DNA from: Geomonas edaphica
GTDB lineage: Bacteria; Desulfobacterota; Desulfuromonadia; Geobacterales; Geobacteraceae
Direction of reading: 5' to 3'
DNA: 64,000 bases
Assembly (NCBI RefSeq): GCF_004917075.1
Contig: NZ_SSYB01000004.1
Span: 62,001 to 126,000, forward strand
Under the pieces are notes generated by a model, which worked only from the letters and a program-made list of their open reading frames with translations, was not told the DNA's origin and made no database searches. A program made the position numbers and the translations under genes. Position 1 is the stretch's first letter, and every line of letters starts with the position of its first letter. Shown here piece by piece: positions 54,314-63,397 of this stretch.

Positions 54314-55236
54314 TGCAGCCCCGTCTTCAAATTCTTGAGGTTTTCTTCCATGAGGGAGACGAAGGTGACCCCCTTTTGCAGCTCGTCCTTAGTGACGTTG
54401 TGCCCGGCACGCAGCATGAGAACCTTGGCCCCGGTCTCGCGCGCTATGGTCTCGGCCACGCGGGGACTAAGCAACTCCTCGGTATAGACGTAACCCAAAT
54501 GCTCGCGGCGCATTATCTGCACAAGTTCAGCGAGCTTAGCCGGGGTGGGTTCTGCATCGGCGTTCACCGCGGAGGCCGAGATATACTTCAGGCCGTACCT
54601 TCTCGCCATGTAGCCGAAGGCATAGTGTCCGCCATGCAGCAGCACCTTCTTCGGGCAGTTGGCAAGGGTATCCTTGAAGCGCTGGTCCAATGCAGCCAAC
54701 TGCCGGTCCAACCCGGCGGCATTCTGCTCGTAGTACGCCTTGTTGGCAGGATCGCGTGTGACGTAGGCGGCGAGGATGTTTCTTACGATGGTGCGCGCGT
54801 TGTCGAAGTCGAGCCAGATGTGCGGGTCGCCCCCCCTCCCGTCGTGGGCATCATCGTGCCCTTCGCGGTGCTGGTCCGATACCGGCCCCTGCATAAGGTG
54901 AATCCCCCTTCCTCCTTCAACCACCGCCACCTTGCCCTTATCCAGCCCCGAGATGATGTTAGCCGCCCACGGCTCCATCACCGCATTGGTGTAGACGAAG
55001 AGGTCGGCCCGGTTCACCCGCACCACGTCTTCCGGCCGCGGTTCGAAGCTGTGCGGCTCGACTCCTGGCGGAAGGAGCAGCGTCACCTGCGCCTTGTCGC
55101 CACCGATCGTCCTTGCGAAGTCGTAGAGAGGGAACAGGGTCGTCACTACTTGCAGCTTTCCGCTTTGCCTCTCCTGACGGCTGCATCCCGGCAGCATCAG
55201 GACCATGGCCAGGAGCAACATCGTAAGCCATTTCAT
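54310..55236 (-). CDS. znuA: Zinc-binding periplasmic lipoprotein ZnuA
   Basis: 308 aa of the cluster A-I metal-binding family. Lipobox MLPGC (Cys18). Metal ligands: His in PPGVEPHSFEPRPEDV, His in LLHGGHYAFGYMA, Asp/Glu near the C-terminus. A His/Asp-rich loop (DQHREGHDDAHDGRGGD) between the first and second ligands is typical of zinc-binding members. It overlaps the regulator upstream and znuC downstream by 4 bases each. Confidence 0.93.
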   Translation of the reverse strand: MKWLTMLLLAMVLMLPGCSRQERQSGKLQVVTTLFPLYDFARTIGGDKAQVTLLLPPGVEPHSFEPRPEDVVRVNRADLFVYTNAVMEPWAANIISGLDKGKVAVVEGGRGIHLMQGPVSDQHREGHDDAHDGRGGDPHIWLDFDNARTIVRNILAAYVTRDPANKAYYEQNAAGLDRQLAALDQRFKDTLANCPKKVLLHGGHYAFGYMARRYGLKYISASAVNADAEPTPAKLAELVQIMRREHLGYVYTEELLSPRVAETIARETGAKVLMLRAGHNVTKDELQKGVTFVSLMEENLKNLKTGLQ

Positions 55237-55667
55237 GCCATTTCCCCTTTTTTAGCGCAACCGCCGCACAGACCGTTCAACTGCAGGATGTGCGATAGCA
55301 CCTTCCCGCCGTTACGGATGCTCACCTCACGCTCCAACGCATCGATGCCGCAAGAAGGGATGTCCTCAACCTTGCGGCACGAAAGGCATACGAAGTGGTG
55401 ATGGTGTTCCGGGTTGCTGCAGAAGTAGTAGTACAGCTGGCGGTTGGGATGGATCACCTTGGTCAGGACGCCGCTCTCGGAAAGTTCCTCCAGGTTTCGG
55501 TACACCGTGGGTAACCCGAGACGGTCGAAGCGTCCCTTCAACGTCTTCCAGAGTTCCTCGGGACTCGCGTACCCCGACTCAGCCTCAAGCAGCTCGAGAA
55601 TGGCCAACCGTTTCGGGGTCGCTTTCATACCAGCCGCTTTGAGTACCGCCGCGTGACGCTGCTCCAT
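55233..55667 (-). CDS. zur: Fur-family metal regulator, probably Zur
   Basis: 144 aa. Winged helix (KATPKRLAILELLEAESGYASPEELW split, LPTVYRNLEELSESGVL), regulatory metal site with NPEHHHHFVCLSCRKVEDI, and two CxxC pairs (CLSC, CGGC) for structural zinc. It is the first gene of the znu operon, so Zur (zinc) is the best guess; Fur or PerR cannot be excluded by sequence. A palindrome sits on its promoter. Confidence 0.85.
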   Translation of the reverse strand: MEQRHAAVLKAAGMKATPKRLAILELLEAESGYASPEELWKTLKGRFDRLGLPTVYRNLEELSESGVLTKVIHPNRQLYYYFCSNPEHHHHFVCLSCRKVEDIPSCGIDALEREVSIRNGGKVLSHILQLNGLCGGCAKKGEMA

Positions 55668-55677
55668 ACCAGCCTCT

Positions 55678-55698
55678 AAATAGAAATGATTTCGTTTT
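55678..55698 (-). promoter_or_regulatory. Zur/Fur-type palindrome
   Basis: A 21-bp inverted repeat around GAAATgATTTC (55683-55693), with 8 of 10 arm positions paired. It lies just downstream of the -10, 11 bases before the zur start, where a bound repressor would block transcription. Confidence 0.6.
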
Positions 55699-55726
55699 AA
55701 AATAGCGGGCGGGGTCTCAAAGTCAA
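55699..55726 (-). promoter_or_regulatory. Promoter of zur-znuACB
   Basis: On minus TTGACT (55721-55726), a 16-base spacer and TATTTT (55699-55704), directly next to the palindrome. Confidence 0.6.
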
Positions 55727-55910
55727 GAAAATTTATGTCACCCGACGGGCCTTTGTGCTACCTTCCCGTAGCCATAGCGGGCTGATTCGGTCAAATGACA
55801 CAGTGGAACAGGCCTTTCACGTAAACCGGGCCCCCAACATTAACCACTTCAAAAGCGACATCACTGCCAGATTAGGGAGTTGCTGACCGGGCGCAGACCG
55901 GAGCGGTTCT

Positions 55911-55926
55911 TGGCGTTTGTATTGCA
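55911..55926 (+). promoter_or_regulatory. Candidate sigma-54 promoter of the PilZ gene
   Basis: TGGCGTTTGTATTGCA matches TGGCAC-N5-TTGCA in the essential GG and GC pairs with correct 10-base spacing. It lies 51 bases before the start codon. The rest of the 55727-55977 gap shows no enhancer site I can name. Confidence 0.5.
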
Positions 55927-55977
55927 TAAAATTCATGATTCCTCAAAGCGGTTATTTCACCAGTCGGACGGCGTCAC

Positions 55978-56709
55978 ATGCGAAGAGAAACGTACAACTA
56001 TAAGGATTACTTCCATGCCGGGCAGAAGGCCCGGGTAGAGGTGTCATTATCGGGGGATACGGTTTTCAACGACGGCGCCGTGGTCACGGAGATCGACGAC
56101 ACAGGAATCCGCCTGCGTCTTTCCAGGGAGAAGCTCCCCGATGGTATGCTGCTGCGTCGCGAATCCCCCCTGGTGGTACGCGTAGGGGTGAGCGGCAACA
56201 GCTACCGCTGCAAATGCGTAGTCTTAGACGATCACGCTGAAGAGGACCTGCGGGTGGGGTTCGTGGAGAGGGTAACTCCCGAAGATCAGCGCGAATATTT
56301 CCGCCTCGGCACCGACATCCCGGTGATCCTGTTCAACGTGACCGCTGGCACCGCTGAAGAGAGCGGCGCCGCCGGGCTGCGGGTGGCTGCGCAGAACAGC
56401 CTGCCGCGTATCGTAAATATCAGCGGCGGCGGCCTGCGCACCGAGACCGAGATGGAGATGACCCGCGACGACATCGTCTATGCCACCTTCCACCTGCCGC
56501 TGCCCGAGCCGAAGATCGTGCCTGTCGTCGCCCAGGTGATGCACAGCGAGGAGCTGCGCCGCAACGAAGGGATCATATTCAGCGCGGGCCTGCGTTTCAT
56601 GCACATCAACGAGCGCGACCGCGACGCCATTGTCCGTTACGTCTGCAACGAAGAGATCAAGCGCATCAGGATGTGCCGTAAGGACTTCTACTCCATACCG
56701 ACCAGCTAA
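55978..56709 (+). CDS. PilZ-domain c-di-GMP-binding protein
   Basis: 243 aa. An N-terminal YcgR-like domain (about 10-100) precedes a PilZ domain (about 105-225) with the binding motifs QREYFRLG (RxxxR) and NISGGGLR (N/DxSxxG). No membrane segment. It probably senses c-di-GMP and acts on motility, pili or surface functions. It is transcribed alone; a sigma-54 promoter fits motility-type control. Confidence 0.9.
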   Translation: MRRETYNYKDYFHAGQKARVEVSLSGDTVFNDGAVVTEIDDTGIRLRLSREKLPDGMLLRRESPLVVRVGVSGNSYRCKCVVLDDHAEEDLRVGFVERVTPEDQREYFRLGTDIPVILFNVTAGTAEESGAAGLRVAAQNSLPRIVNISGGGLRTETEMEMTRDDIVYATFHLPLPEPKIVPVVAQVMHSEELRRNEGIIFSAGLRFMHINERDRDAIVRYVCNEEIKRIRMCRKDFYSIPTS

Positions 56710-56755
56710 CGCTTCTCGAGACTGAGATATAGAATAGAGTGCAGTTGCAATGAAT

Positions 56756-56789
56756 AAGGCCGACGGATCTTCCGCCGGCCTTTCTTTTT
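56756..56789 (+). terminator. Intrinsic terminator after the PilZ gene
   Basis: A 12-bp stem with one mismatch (56756-56767 with 56771-56782) and a T-rich tail. Confidence 0.85.
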
Positions 56790-56847
56790 GAGTAAGTCGT
56801 GGAAAAGCAGAGGACAGCTTTCCACGAAGTGCTGCATTGGCCCCAGC

Positions 56848-56930
56848 GTCCCCCCCTTTGCGAAGGGGGGATTTGCCTCTGCCGAGCCAGCTAAAAATCC
56901 CCCTAAATCCCCCTTCGCAAAGGGGGACTT
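56848..56930. repeat. Inverted repeat with CCCCCTTTGCGAAGGGGG arms
   Basis: The left copy (about 56849-56870) and the right copy (about 56907-56926) are near mirror images, and each can fold on itself. Noncoding element between the PilZ gene and cobD. Confidence 0.6.
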
Positions 56931-56962
56931 CAAACCATCCTGTGTTGCTGAGGGGTGGGAGC

Positions 56963-58045
56963 CTATCCCCCAAGGACCTCCGCGAGACTCTTCACCAGCA
57001 GGTCGTTTTCCTCGCTAAGCCGCACCGCAACCCTGAAATAGCGGGTGCCCAGCCCCTGGAAGTTGCTGCAGTCCCTGATCAGAAGACCCTTACCTTTCAA
57101 CGCCTCGCGCAGTTGCCCTGCGGTCATCCCCTCCCGCGTTATCCGCACCAGCAGATAATTGGCCCGAGCCGGAAAGACCTCAAGACCGGGAAGCGCGGAG
57201 AGTGCCGCGGCAAAGCGCACCCGCTCCGCGTCAATATAGCTTCTCGTGCGATGGCAATATTCCGACGCGGCAAGAGACGCGATCCCCGCCACCTGTGCCG
57301 CCGTGTTCACGTTCCAAGGGTCCTGCTGTGCCGCAATCGCCGCGATGGTCTCGGGGCGGGCAAGCGCGTAACCGAGCCGCAACCCCGGGATGCCGAAGAA
57401 CTTGGTCATGGAGCGCAGCAAGACGGCGCGCGGCGCAGTCCGAATCAGGTCTTTAGCCGACTCCTCCTCGCAGAAGTCGATGAAGGCCTCGTCTAGAACC
57501 AGGAAGGTTCCGCACTCGCGGCAGGCGTCGACGATCCCGGCGACATCACCCTTCGGCACCAGGTTCCCCGCGGGGTTTCCCGGATTGCAGATGAAGAGCA
57601 TGTCGTAACCCTCTCCAAGCCGCTCTTTCAGCGCATCGACCGACAGTGCGAAAGCGTCGGCAGGGGAGAGGTTGAAGTAGTCCGTCTGCCATCCCCCCCG
57701 CTCCAGGGCGAGCGCGTACTCCGCGAAGGCGGGAGCAACGACGAGGGCACGGCGACCGGAAAAGACGCGAGGGAGCAGGTGGATCAACTCGGTCGAACCG
57801 TTGCCGACGGCGATCTCGTCCGGCGCGCAGCCGTGGTAGGCGGCCAGAGCAAGCTTAAGCTCCGTCGCCCCCTTGTCCGGGTAATGCAGCAGACGCTCAT
57901 AGCACGCCGTCAACGCCTCGCGCACCCCCGGCGCCATCCCAAGCGGATTTATGCTGGCCGAGAAGTCCAGGAGCTGCTCCGGCGCAAGACCGAGGTCCCT
58001 TGCCACGGCAAAAACGTTGCCGCCATGTTCGTGTGGGATTGCCAT
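56963..58045 (-). CDS. cobD: L-threonine-O-3-phosphate decarboxylase (CobD)
   Basis: A 360-aa fold-type I PLP enzyme that makes aminopropanol phosphate for cobalamin. HGGNVFAVARDLGL and LLDFSASINPLG are the CobD-specific start. VGNGSTELIHLLP, FICNPGNPAGNLV, LDEAFIDFC and the PLP lysine in RSMTKFFGIPGLRLGYA follow. The related HisC has another N-terminus, and the cobalamin neighbours settle the choice. ATG at 58045; the frame upstream runs through a repeat. Confidence 0.93.
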   Translation of the reverse strand: MAIPHEHGGNVFAVARDLGLAPEQLLDFSASINPLGMAPGVREALTACYERLLHYPDKGATELKLALAAYHGCAPDEIAVGNGSTELIHLLPRVFSGRRALVVAPAFAEYALALERGGWQTDYFNLSPADAFALSVDALKERLGEGYDMLFICNPGNPAGNLVPKGDVAGIVDACRECGTFLVLDEAFIDFCEEESAKDLIRTAPRAVLLRSMTKFFGIPGLRLGYALARPETIAAIAAQQDPWNVNTAAQVAGIASLAASEYCHRTRSYIDAERVRFAAALSALPGLEVFPARANYLLVRITREGMTAGQLREALKGKGLLIRDCSNFQGLGTRYFRVAVRLSEENDLLVKSLAEVLGG

Positions 58046-58059
58046 TGTTACCAACCCTG

Positions 58060-58115
58060 CAGATATCTCCCCTCGCCCTCCGGGAGAGGGGCGGGGGTGA
58101 GGGCCTCGCCCTAGA
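58060..58115. repeat. GC-rich hairpin element
   Basis: CCCTCGCCCTCCGGGAGAGG-type block followed by GGGGGTGAGGGCCTCGCCCT, in the cobD-cbiB gap. Related in style, not in exact sequence, to the elements at 2891 and 35645. Confidence 0.45.
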
Positions 58116-58128
58116 GAAGACTTGGCCG

Positions 58129-59097
58129 TTATATCGTCACCTTCAAAGCCAGCATGAGCGCCATCCATCCGAGCACCATGATCGCCTCGCTGCAATACAT
58201 GAGGCGAACCACGCCCGCATATGCATGAAGGGAGAGCGGCCGCACCGGATCCCCGATGGTCGGCTTCTCCACGATCCTGCCGAAGTAGCGGTTCGCGCCG
58301 CCGAGTCTCACACCGAGCGCACCGGCTGTCGCCGCTTCCGGATAACCGCTATTTGGGGAGGCGTGATTGCGGCAGTCCCGGCGCAGGATGCGCCAACTCC
58401 CCGCACTGCTCAAGCCGCAAAGAGGCGCCGCGAGCACCATGAGCAGGCCGGTGAGCCGCGCCGGGATGAAGTTGGCGAGATCATCAAAGCACGCCGAGGC
58501 CCAGCCGAATTCCAGATAGCGCTCGTTTTTGTACCCCACCATGGAGTCTAGCGTGTTGACCGCCTTGTACGCGATCGCCAGCGCCGGGCCTCCCAGCATC
58601 AGATAGAAAAGGGGCGCGACGACGCCGTCGCCGGTATTTTCCGCAACGGTCTCCACCGCCCCCCTGATGACCTCCGGCTCGTCCAACTGCGCAGTCTCGC
58701 GTCCCACTATGTAGGAAAGCGCAACCCTCGCGGCGGGGAGGTCACCCCGTTCCAGGGCCTTCGCCACCTTCGCCGACTCGACGTGCAGCGAACGCGCCGC
58801 AATGGAGACCCAGGCAAGGTAAAGTGCGATAAGGAAGCCGACCGCCGGGGCGACCAGCGTCCCCAGGTAGATGAGCCCGGCGGCAACGAGATAGCTGACG
58901 CCGACGGTGACGACGAGCAACGCGACTCCTGCCAGGCGGGGATCAGAGATCCGTTGGCGCAGCACCCGTTCAAGCCACGAAATCAACCATCCGATGACGA
59001 CCACCGGATGCGGCAGGGTGCGCGGGTCGCCGAGAAAGAGGTCCATGACCACCGCGCCAAGCACTATCGCTATGTGCGGGTCAAGGAGTGCCATCAC
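58129..59097 (-). CDS. cbiB: Adenosylcobinamide-phosphate synthase CbiB
   Basis: 322 aa, membrane. It attaches aminopropanol (phosphate) to cobyric acid. DLFLGDPRTLPHPVVVIGWL, LSYIVGRETAQLDEPEV, AVETVAENTGDGVVAPLFY, KAVNTLDSMVGYKNERY, and several helices are typical. The start overlaps the cbiHP end by 17 bases. Confidence 0.95.
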   Translation of the reverse strand: MMALLDPHIAIVLGAVVMDLFLGDPRTLPHPVVVIGWLISWLERVLRQRISDPRLAGVALLVVTVGVSYLVAAGLIYLGTLVAPAVGFLIALYLAWVSIAARSLHVESAKVAKALERGDLPAARVALSYIVGRETAQLDEPEVIRGAVETVAENTGDGVVAPLFYLMLGGPALAIAYKAVNTLDSMVGYKNERYLEFGWASACFDDLANFIPARLTGLLMVLAAPLCGLSSAGSWRILRRDCRNHASPNSGYPEAATAGALGVRLGGANRYFGRIVEKPTIGDPVRPLSLHAYAGVVRLMYCSEAIMVLGWMALMLALKVTI

Positions 59098-61444
59098 CGG
59101 CCGTACTGCTCATGGCGCGCAGCGGCGAGATGCCGCAGATCCGGAAGATCCGCTCCAGATCCAGGTGCCGCTCCATGTGCGCCGCGAGGGCATCGAACGG
59201 GTCGGGCATCGGGACCGCTTCCGCCTGCTCCGGCAGTCCTTTCGCAAGCCTGATCCGGTTCAGAAAGGCGGTCCTGAAACCGTGATTGTCGAAAATGCCG
59301 TGCAGGTAAGTGCCGAAGACCCGCCCATCGGCGGATACGGCACCGTCATCCACGGCGACACCCTCTCCGGAACGGCTGGTGATGCGCGAAAAGGGGGTGA
59401 CTCCCTGACCGAGGACGCTTTCTCCCATGTGGATCTCGTATCCGGTTACCGCGGCGTCACAGCCGGGTGCTACCGACGCACCTGCAGCGGAGAGTTTGGC
59501 TTCCGCCTGGTGGGTCTGTTTCTCCTTCAGCATGGTGGTCACCACGTCGAAAAGTCCAAGCCCATCAACGCGTTCAGGACCCGACTCCACCCTTTCCGGG
59601 TCGAGCACGGTTTTCCCTAGCATCTGGTATCCGCCGCAGATGCCGACGACCGGTCCCCGGAAACGGGTAACCGCCTCGGCGATCCCCTCATCCCTGATCG
59701 ACTCGAGATCGGCGAGGGTGGCCTTCGTTCCCGGCAGGATCAGGAGATCCATGGTCTCGACGAGCCAGGGCGAGCGGACGTAGTAAAGCTCCACGTCCGG
59801 CTCTGCCTCCAACGCGGCAAAGTCTGTGTAGTTCGAGATCCGCGGAAGGCGAAGCACCCCGATGCGCAGTTTGTCACCCCGCTCCGTCTTTTGGGGCGCG
59901 GCTTCCTTCTTCTGCAGGGCGACGCTGTCCTCCTCGGGCAGGGCCAGCCCTTTGTACCAGGGAAGCACCCCGAGCACGGGCACCCCGGTCCGCTCCTCCA
60001 CGTACTTTATACCGGTGGTCAGCAGCGAAGCATCGCCCCGGAACTTGTTGATGATGACCCCTTTCACGAGCGCCTTTTCTTCCGGCTGCAGGAGTTCAAG
60101 GGTGCCGACGATCTGTGCGAAGACGCCGCCCCGGTCGATGTCGGCAATGAGGATCACGGGAGCGCCCGCCATGCCCGCCACCTTCAAGTTGGCGATATCG
60201 TGGTCGCGCAGGTTGATCTCGGCGATGCTGCCGGCCCCCTCAATGACGATGAAGGAGTAGCGGTCGCGCAACCTGGCGAAACTCTCCCGCGCCTTCAAGA
60301 AGGCCTTCGGCTTGTAGGCGTTGTACTCCTTGACCCCCATGTTGCGCACGACCTTGCCCTGCACGATCACCTGACTTCCGGTGTCGGAGTTGGGCTTCAA
60401 CAGGATCGGGTTCATGTCGGTATGAGGTGCGATGCCGCAGGCCTCCGCCTGTACCCCTTGGGCGCGGCCGATCTCCCCTCCCTCGGGGGTAACCGCGGAG
60501 TTGAGCGCCATGTTCTGGGACTTGAAGGGTGCCACCGAGATGCCGCGACGCTTTAGGATGCGGCAGAAACCGGCCGCGAGCACGGACTTCCCGACGTCGG
60601 AACCGGTGCCGCAGAACATCACCGCATGCGGGTCTTCGCTAACCTCTCCCAGAGACGCCACGGCTGCGCGCTTTTTGCGGTTGGGGTTCTGGTCGTCGCC
60701 GCGGGTGGCATAACCGCGCGGGGTGACGATGCGTCCGTCGCGGCAAAGGCGCGTCGAGGAGTTGCCGATGATTACCAGCGAGAACATGTCGATGGGATGC
60801 TGCAGCATCTCGCCGAGCGTGGTGATGATGCACTCCTCACCGTCGCGGCAGGCGTTGCGGACGATGCCGACGGGGACCTGCGGACCGCGTGCCCCGATCA
60901 AGATGTCCCTGGCCTCTTCGATCTGGGTGACGCGCCCCTTGCTGCGCGGGTTGTAAAGCGCAACCACGAAATCAGCACTCGCGGCGGCCTTCAGACGTTT
61001 CCGTATCTTCGGAAGCGGCGTGAGCAGGTCGGAGAGCGATATCACGGCAAAATCGTGCATGAGCGGCGCGCCCAGCACCGAGGCTGCGGCCTGCACCGCC
61101 GAGACGCCCGGGACCACCACGATCTCGACGTCCTGGAAGGGAGCGTCCGGTTCGTCGGCGAGTTCCATGGCAAGGCCGGCCATGCCGTAGATCCCCGCGT
61201 CGCCGCTGGAGATAAGGGCAACGGTCTTACCCGAAGCGGCGATGGCGAGCGCCTGGGAGCAGCGTTCCACCTCGCGCATCATCCCCGAGGAAAACAGGGT
61301 CTTGTTGACGAGAAGGGGTTCGATGAATTCAAGGTAGGTCCGGTAGCCGACCACCACGTCCGCCTTCTCGATCGCCTCGCGCGCCTCGAAAGTCATGTGG
61401 TTGAGCCCGCCCGGGCCGATACCTACTACGAAAAGTTGTGACAT
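59081..61444 (-). CDS. cbiHP: CbiH-CbiP fusion: C17-methyltransferase and cobyric acid synthase
   Basis: 787 aa. Residues 1-245 are precorrin-3B/cobalt-factor III C17-methyltransferase (VVGIGPGGLNHMTFEAREAI, SSGDAGIYGMAGL, VVVPGVSAVQAAASVLGAPL, ALYNPRSKGR). After a linker of about 25 residues, 270-787 form cobyric acid synthase: VMFCGTGSDVGKSVLAAGFC (P-loop type), FKSQNMALNS, IEGAGSIAEINL, and a glutamine amidotransferase part with GICGGYQML and YLHGIFDN. The two acts are distant in the pathway, so the fusion is probably for dosage or assembly. No stop or internal start is needed. Confidence 0.95.
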   Translation of the reverse strand: MSQLFVVGIGPGGLNHMTFEAREAIEKADVVVGYRTYLEFIEPLLVNKTLFSSGMMREVERCSQALAIAASGKTVALISSGDAGIYGMAGLAMELADEPDAPFQDVEIVVVPGVSAVQAAASVLGAPLMHDFAVISLSDLLTPLPKIRKRLKAAASADFVVALYNPRSKGRVTQIEEARDILIGARGPQVPVGIVRNACRDGEECIITTLGEMLQHPIDMFSLVIIGNSSTRLCRDGRIVTPRGYATRGDDQNPNRKKRAAVASLGEVSEDPHAVMFCGTGSDVGKSVLAAGFCRILKRRGISVAPFKSQNMALNSAVTPEGGEIGRAQGVQAEACGIAPHTDMNPILLKPNSDTGSQVIVQGKVVRNMGVKEYNAYKPKAFLKARESFARLRDRYSFIVIEGAGSIAEINLRDHDIANLKVAGMAGAPVILIADIDRGGVFAQIVGTLELLQPEEKALVKGVIINKFRGDASLLTTGIKYVEERTGVPVLGVLPWYKGLALPEEDSVALQKKEAAPQKTERGDKLRIGVLRLPRISNYTDFAALEAEPDVELYYVRSPWLVETMDLLILPGTKATLADLESIRDEGIAEAVTRFRGPVVGICGGYQMLGKTVLDPERVESGPERVDGLGLFDVVTTMLKEKQTHQAEAKLSAAGASVAPGCDAAVTGYEIHMGESVLGQGVTPFSRITSRSGEGVAVDDGAVSADGRVFGTYLHGIFDNHGFRTAFLNRIRLAKGLPEQAEAVPMPDPFDALAAHMERHLDLERIFRICGISPLRAMSSTAGDGTP

Positions 61445-61460
61445 GAAACGTGGTCCTCTA

Positions 61461-62522
61461 TTACGAAATGCAGCGCAAGGCGCAGCGTGCGATGGCGATG
61501 GTGACGTTGCCGTCCTTCACCTTTTTCAAAATGAGCGAGCCCCCGTCCGAGGCGAGCAACGCGGCCGGTTCGGCGACACCGCGAGCCCCTATCGCGGCAA
61601 AGGCGTGCTCGGACGGCGGCGAGGGAACCGCGACCTTATTCAATTCGTCGCTGCTGAAGAAAAGAAGCGGGAGTCCCTTTCTCTTCGCACAGGCCAGCAG
61701 CCCTTCCTCATCCGCCTTCGCCTCGGCCGAAGCCAGGCAGAGCACGCTTTTCAGCGAAAGAGAAAGCTGAGCCATATGTCGCTCGACCACCGCTTCGATC
61801 TCGTCAGCGGAAGTCCCTCTGTTGCAGCCGATGCCGAGGCAGAGTTCGGCAGGGCGCAGCACCAGGGTCTGTGAAGGATCGAGCCCTTGCGGCACCGCCC
61901 CGCTGGTGACGACGACCATGCCGTCCGCGCCGGCGGCAAGCGCGTCATCCGCGTCGCGGCAAAAGAGCAGGTTCCCCTTCCCCCCGCAGTAGTCCGCCAC
62001 CTTGCCGGTCGGGTCGAGAACGACGATTCGTTTTCCTTCGAGCAGCAGGGCGTTCAGCACCTTGACCCGAGAGAGGTCATCGATGCGCCAGCCGTTTTCC
62101 TTTGCGAGCATGTCGAAGGAGGGGAGTTCGTTCGCGTCGGTTGCGGTGGTGATCACCGGCGTGGCCCCGGTAAGTTCGGCGCAGCTTGCGGCAAGCGCGT
62201 TGGCGCCGCCCAAGTGACCGGAAAGAAGAGAGACGGCGAAGCGTCCTGCGTCATCGATCGCAACCACCGCCGGGTCCTCGTCCTTCCCTTTCAGTAGCGG
62301 AGCGATCGATCGGACCACGATTCCCGTCGCCATGATGCAGACGAAGCCGTCGAAGTCAGTCCAAAGCCGCGCCATGAGAGTCGGTACCCGTTCCGCAAAA
62401 GGCACGGCCTCACCCGTCGCATGCTTCTCAAGGACGAAGAGCGAGCCAAGCGGCAGTCCGCTCTTAAGCGTCGCCCCGAGCTTCGCGCCGTTGGCGGTTA
62501 TGGCGATGATGGCAACGCGCAT
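61461..62522 (-). CDS. cbiG: Cobalt-precorrin-5A hydrolase CbiG
   Basis: 353 aa. It opens the lactone of cobalt-precorrin-5A. FVCIMATGIVVRSIAPLL, VVAIDDAGRFAVSLLSGHLGGANALA (split) and the C-terminal LCLGIGCNRGTS and FFSSDELNKV are conserved. It marks the anaerobic (cobalt-early) route. 16 bases to cbiHP. Confidence 0.95.
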   Translation of the reverse strand: MRVAIIAITANGAKLGATLKSGLPLGSLFVLEKHATGEAVPFAERVPTLMARLWTDFDGFVCIMATGIVVRSIAPLLKGKDEDPAVVAIDDAGRFAVSLLSGHLGGANALAASCAELTGATPVITTATDANELPSFDMLAKENGWRIDDLSRVKVLNALLLEGKRIVVLDPTGKVADYCGGKGNLLFCRDADDALAAGADGMVVVTSGAVPQGLDPSQTLVLRPAELCLGIGCNRGTSADEIEAVVERHMAQLSLSLKSVLCLASAEAKADEEGLLACAKRKGLPLLFFSSDELNKVAVPSPPSEHAFAAIGARGVAEPAALLASDGGSLILKKVKDGNVTIAIARCALRCIS

Positions 62523-62529
62523 GGTTTTT

Positions 62530-62579
62530 AACCTAGAACATAGAACGCAGAACGTAGAACGTAGAACGTAGAACGTTCT
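62530..62579. repeat. Short tandem AGAACGT repeats
   Basis: Five to six copies of a seven-base word (GTAGAAC with variants) between cbiF and cbiG. Confidence 0.75.
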
Positions 62580-63353
62580 CTACCCCCTGCACCCGTGCGT
62601 GAACCCCTTGTCGTAGAGAAGCGACTTCGCCTTCATCCCTTCGCTGCGGGCGCGCAGCACGTCGCCCACTACGATGAGGGCCTGCTTGACGATCCCCGCC
62701 TCAGCCACCTTCGCGGCGATGTCGGCGAGGGTCCCGCTTATTACCTGCTCGTCCGCCCAAGACGCCTTCGCCACCACGGCCACCGGCGTGTCTTCCGTGT
62801 AGGCGCCGGAAAGAAGCTCCTCGACCACCTTCCCGATCATGGAGACGGAAAGGTAGATGACCAGGGTGGCACCGATCCGGGCGATGCTGGAAAGCTGCTC
62901 CCGCTCCGGCACCGGCGTCCTTCCCGCGAGACGGGTGATGACAACCGTCTGCGACACCTCCGGCAGGGTCAGTTCCTGCTTGAGCGCGGCTGCAGCCGCG
63001 AAGGCGCTCGTGACGCCGGGAACAACCTCGTAGCCGATGCCGAGGCGGTCGAGCTCCTCCATCTGCTCCTGGATGGCGCCGTAGATCGAGGGGTCGCCGG
63101 TGTGCAGCCGTACCACGCGCTGCCCGGCCACGATCGCTTCCGCCAGAACGGCGGTGGTCTCCTCGAGATCCATGCCGGCCGAATCCCAGACGCGGGCGTT
63201 CGGTGCGTAGGTGCGCACCAGCTCGCGGTCGACTAGGCTTCCGGCGTAGACGATGACGTCCGCCTCGCCCAGAAGACGCGCACCCTTAACGGTGATCAGC
63301 TCAGCGTCGCCGGGGCCGGCGCCGACAAAATGGACTATGTTCTCTTTCGACAC
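62580..63353 (-). CDS. cbiF: Precorrin-4 C11-methyltransferase (CbiF)
   Basis: 257 aa, uroporphyrin/precorrin methylase fold. VHFVGAGPGDAELITVKGARLL, IVYAGSLVD, RLHTGDPSIYGAIQEQM and YEVVPGVTSAFAAAAAL are the CbiF/CobM signatures. It acts after CbiH on the cobalt-precorrin path. Confidence 0.96.
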   Translation of the reverse strand: MSKENIVHFVGAGPGDAELITVKGARLLGEADVIVYAGSLVDRELVRTYAPNARVWDSAGMDLEETTAVLAEAIVAGQRVVRLHTGDPSIYGAIQEQMEELDRLGIGYEVVPGVTSAFAAAAALKQELTLPEVSQTVVITRLAGRTPVPEREQLSSIARIGATLVIYLSVSMIGKVVEELLSGAYTEDTPVAVVAKASWADEQVISGTLADIAAKVAEAGIVKQALIVVGDVLRARSEGMKAKSLLYDKGFTHGCRG

Positions 63354-63397
63354 GGGATACCTTTCAAAAAAGGGATCATGCTTTCAAATCCCAATTC

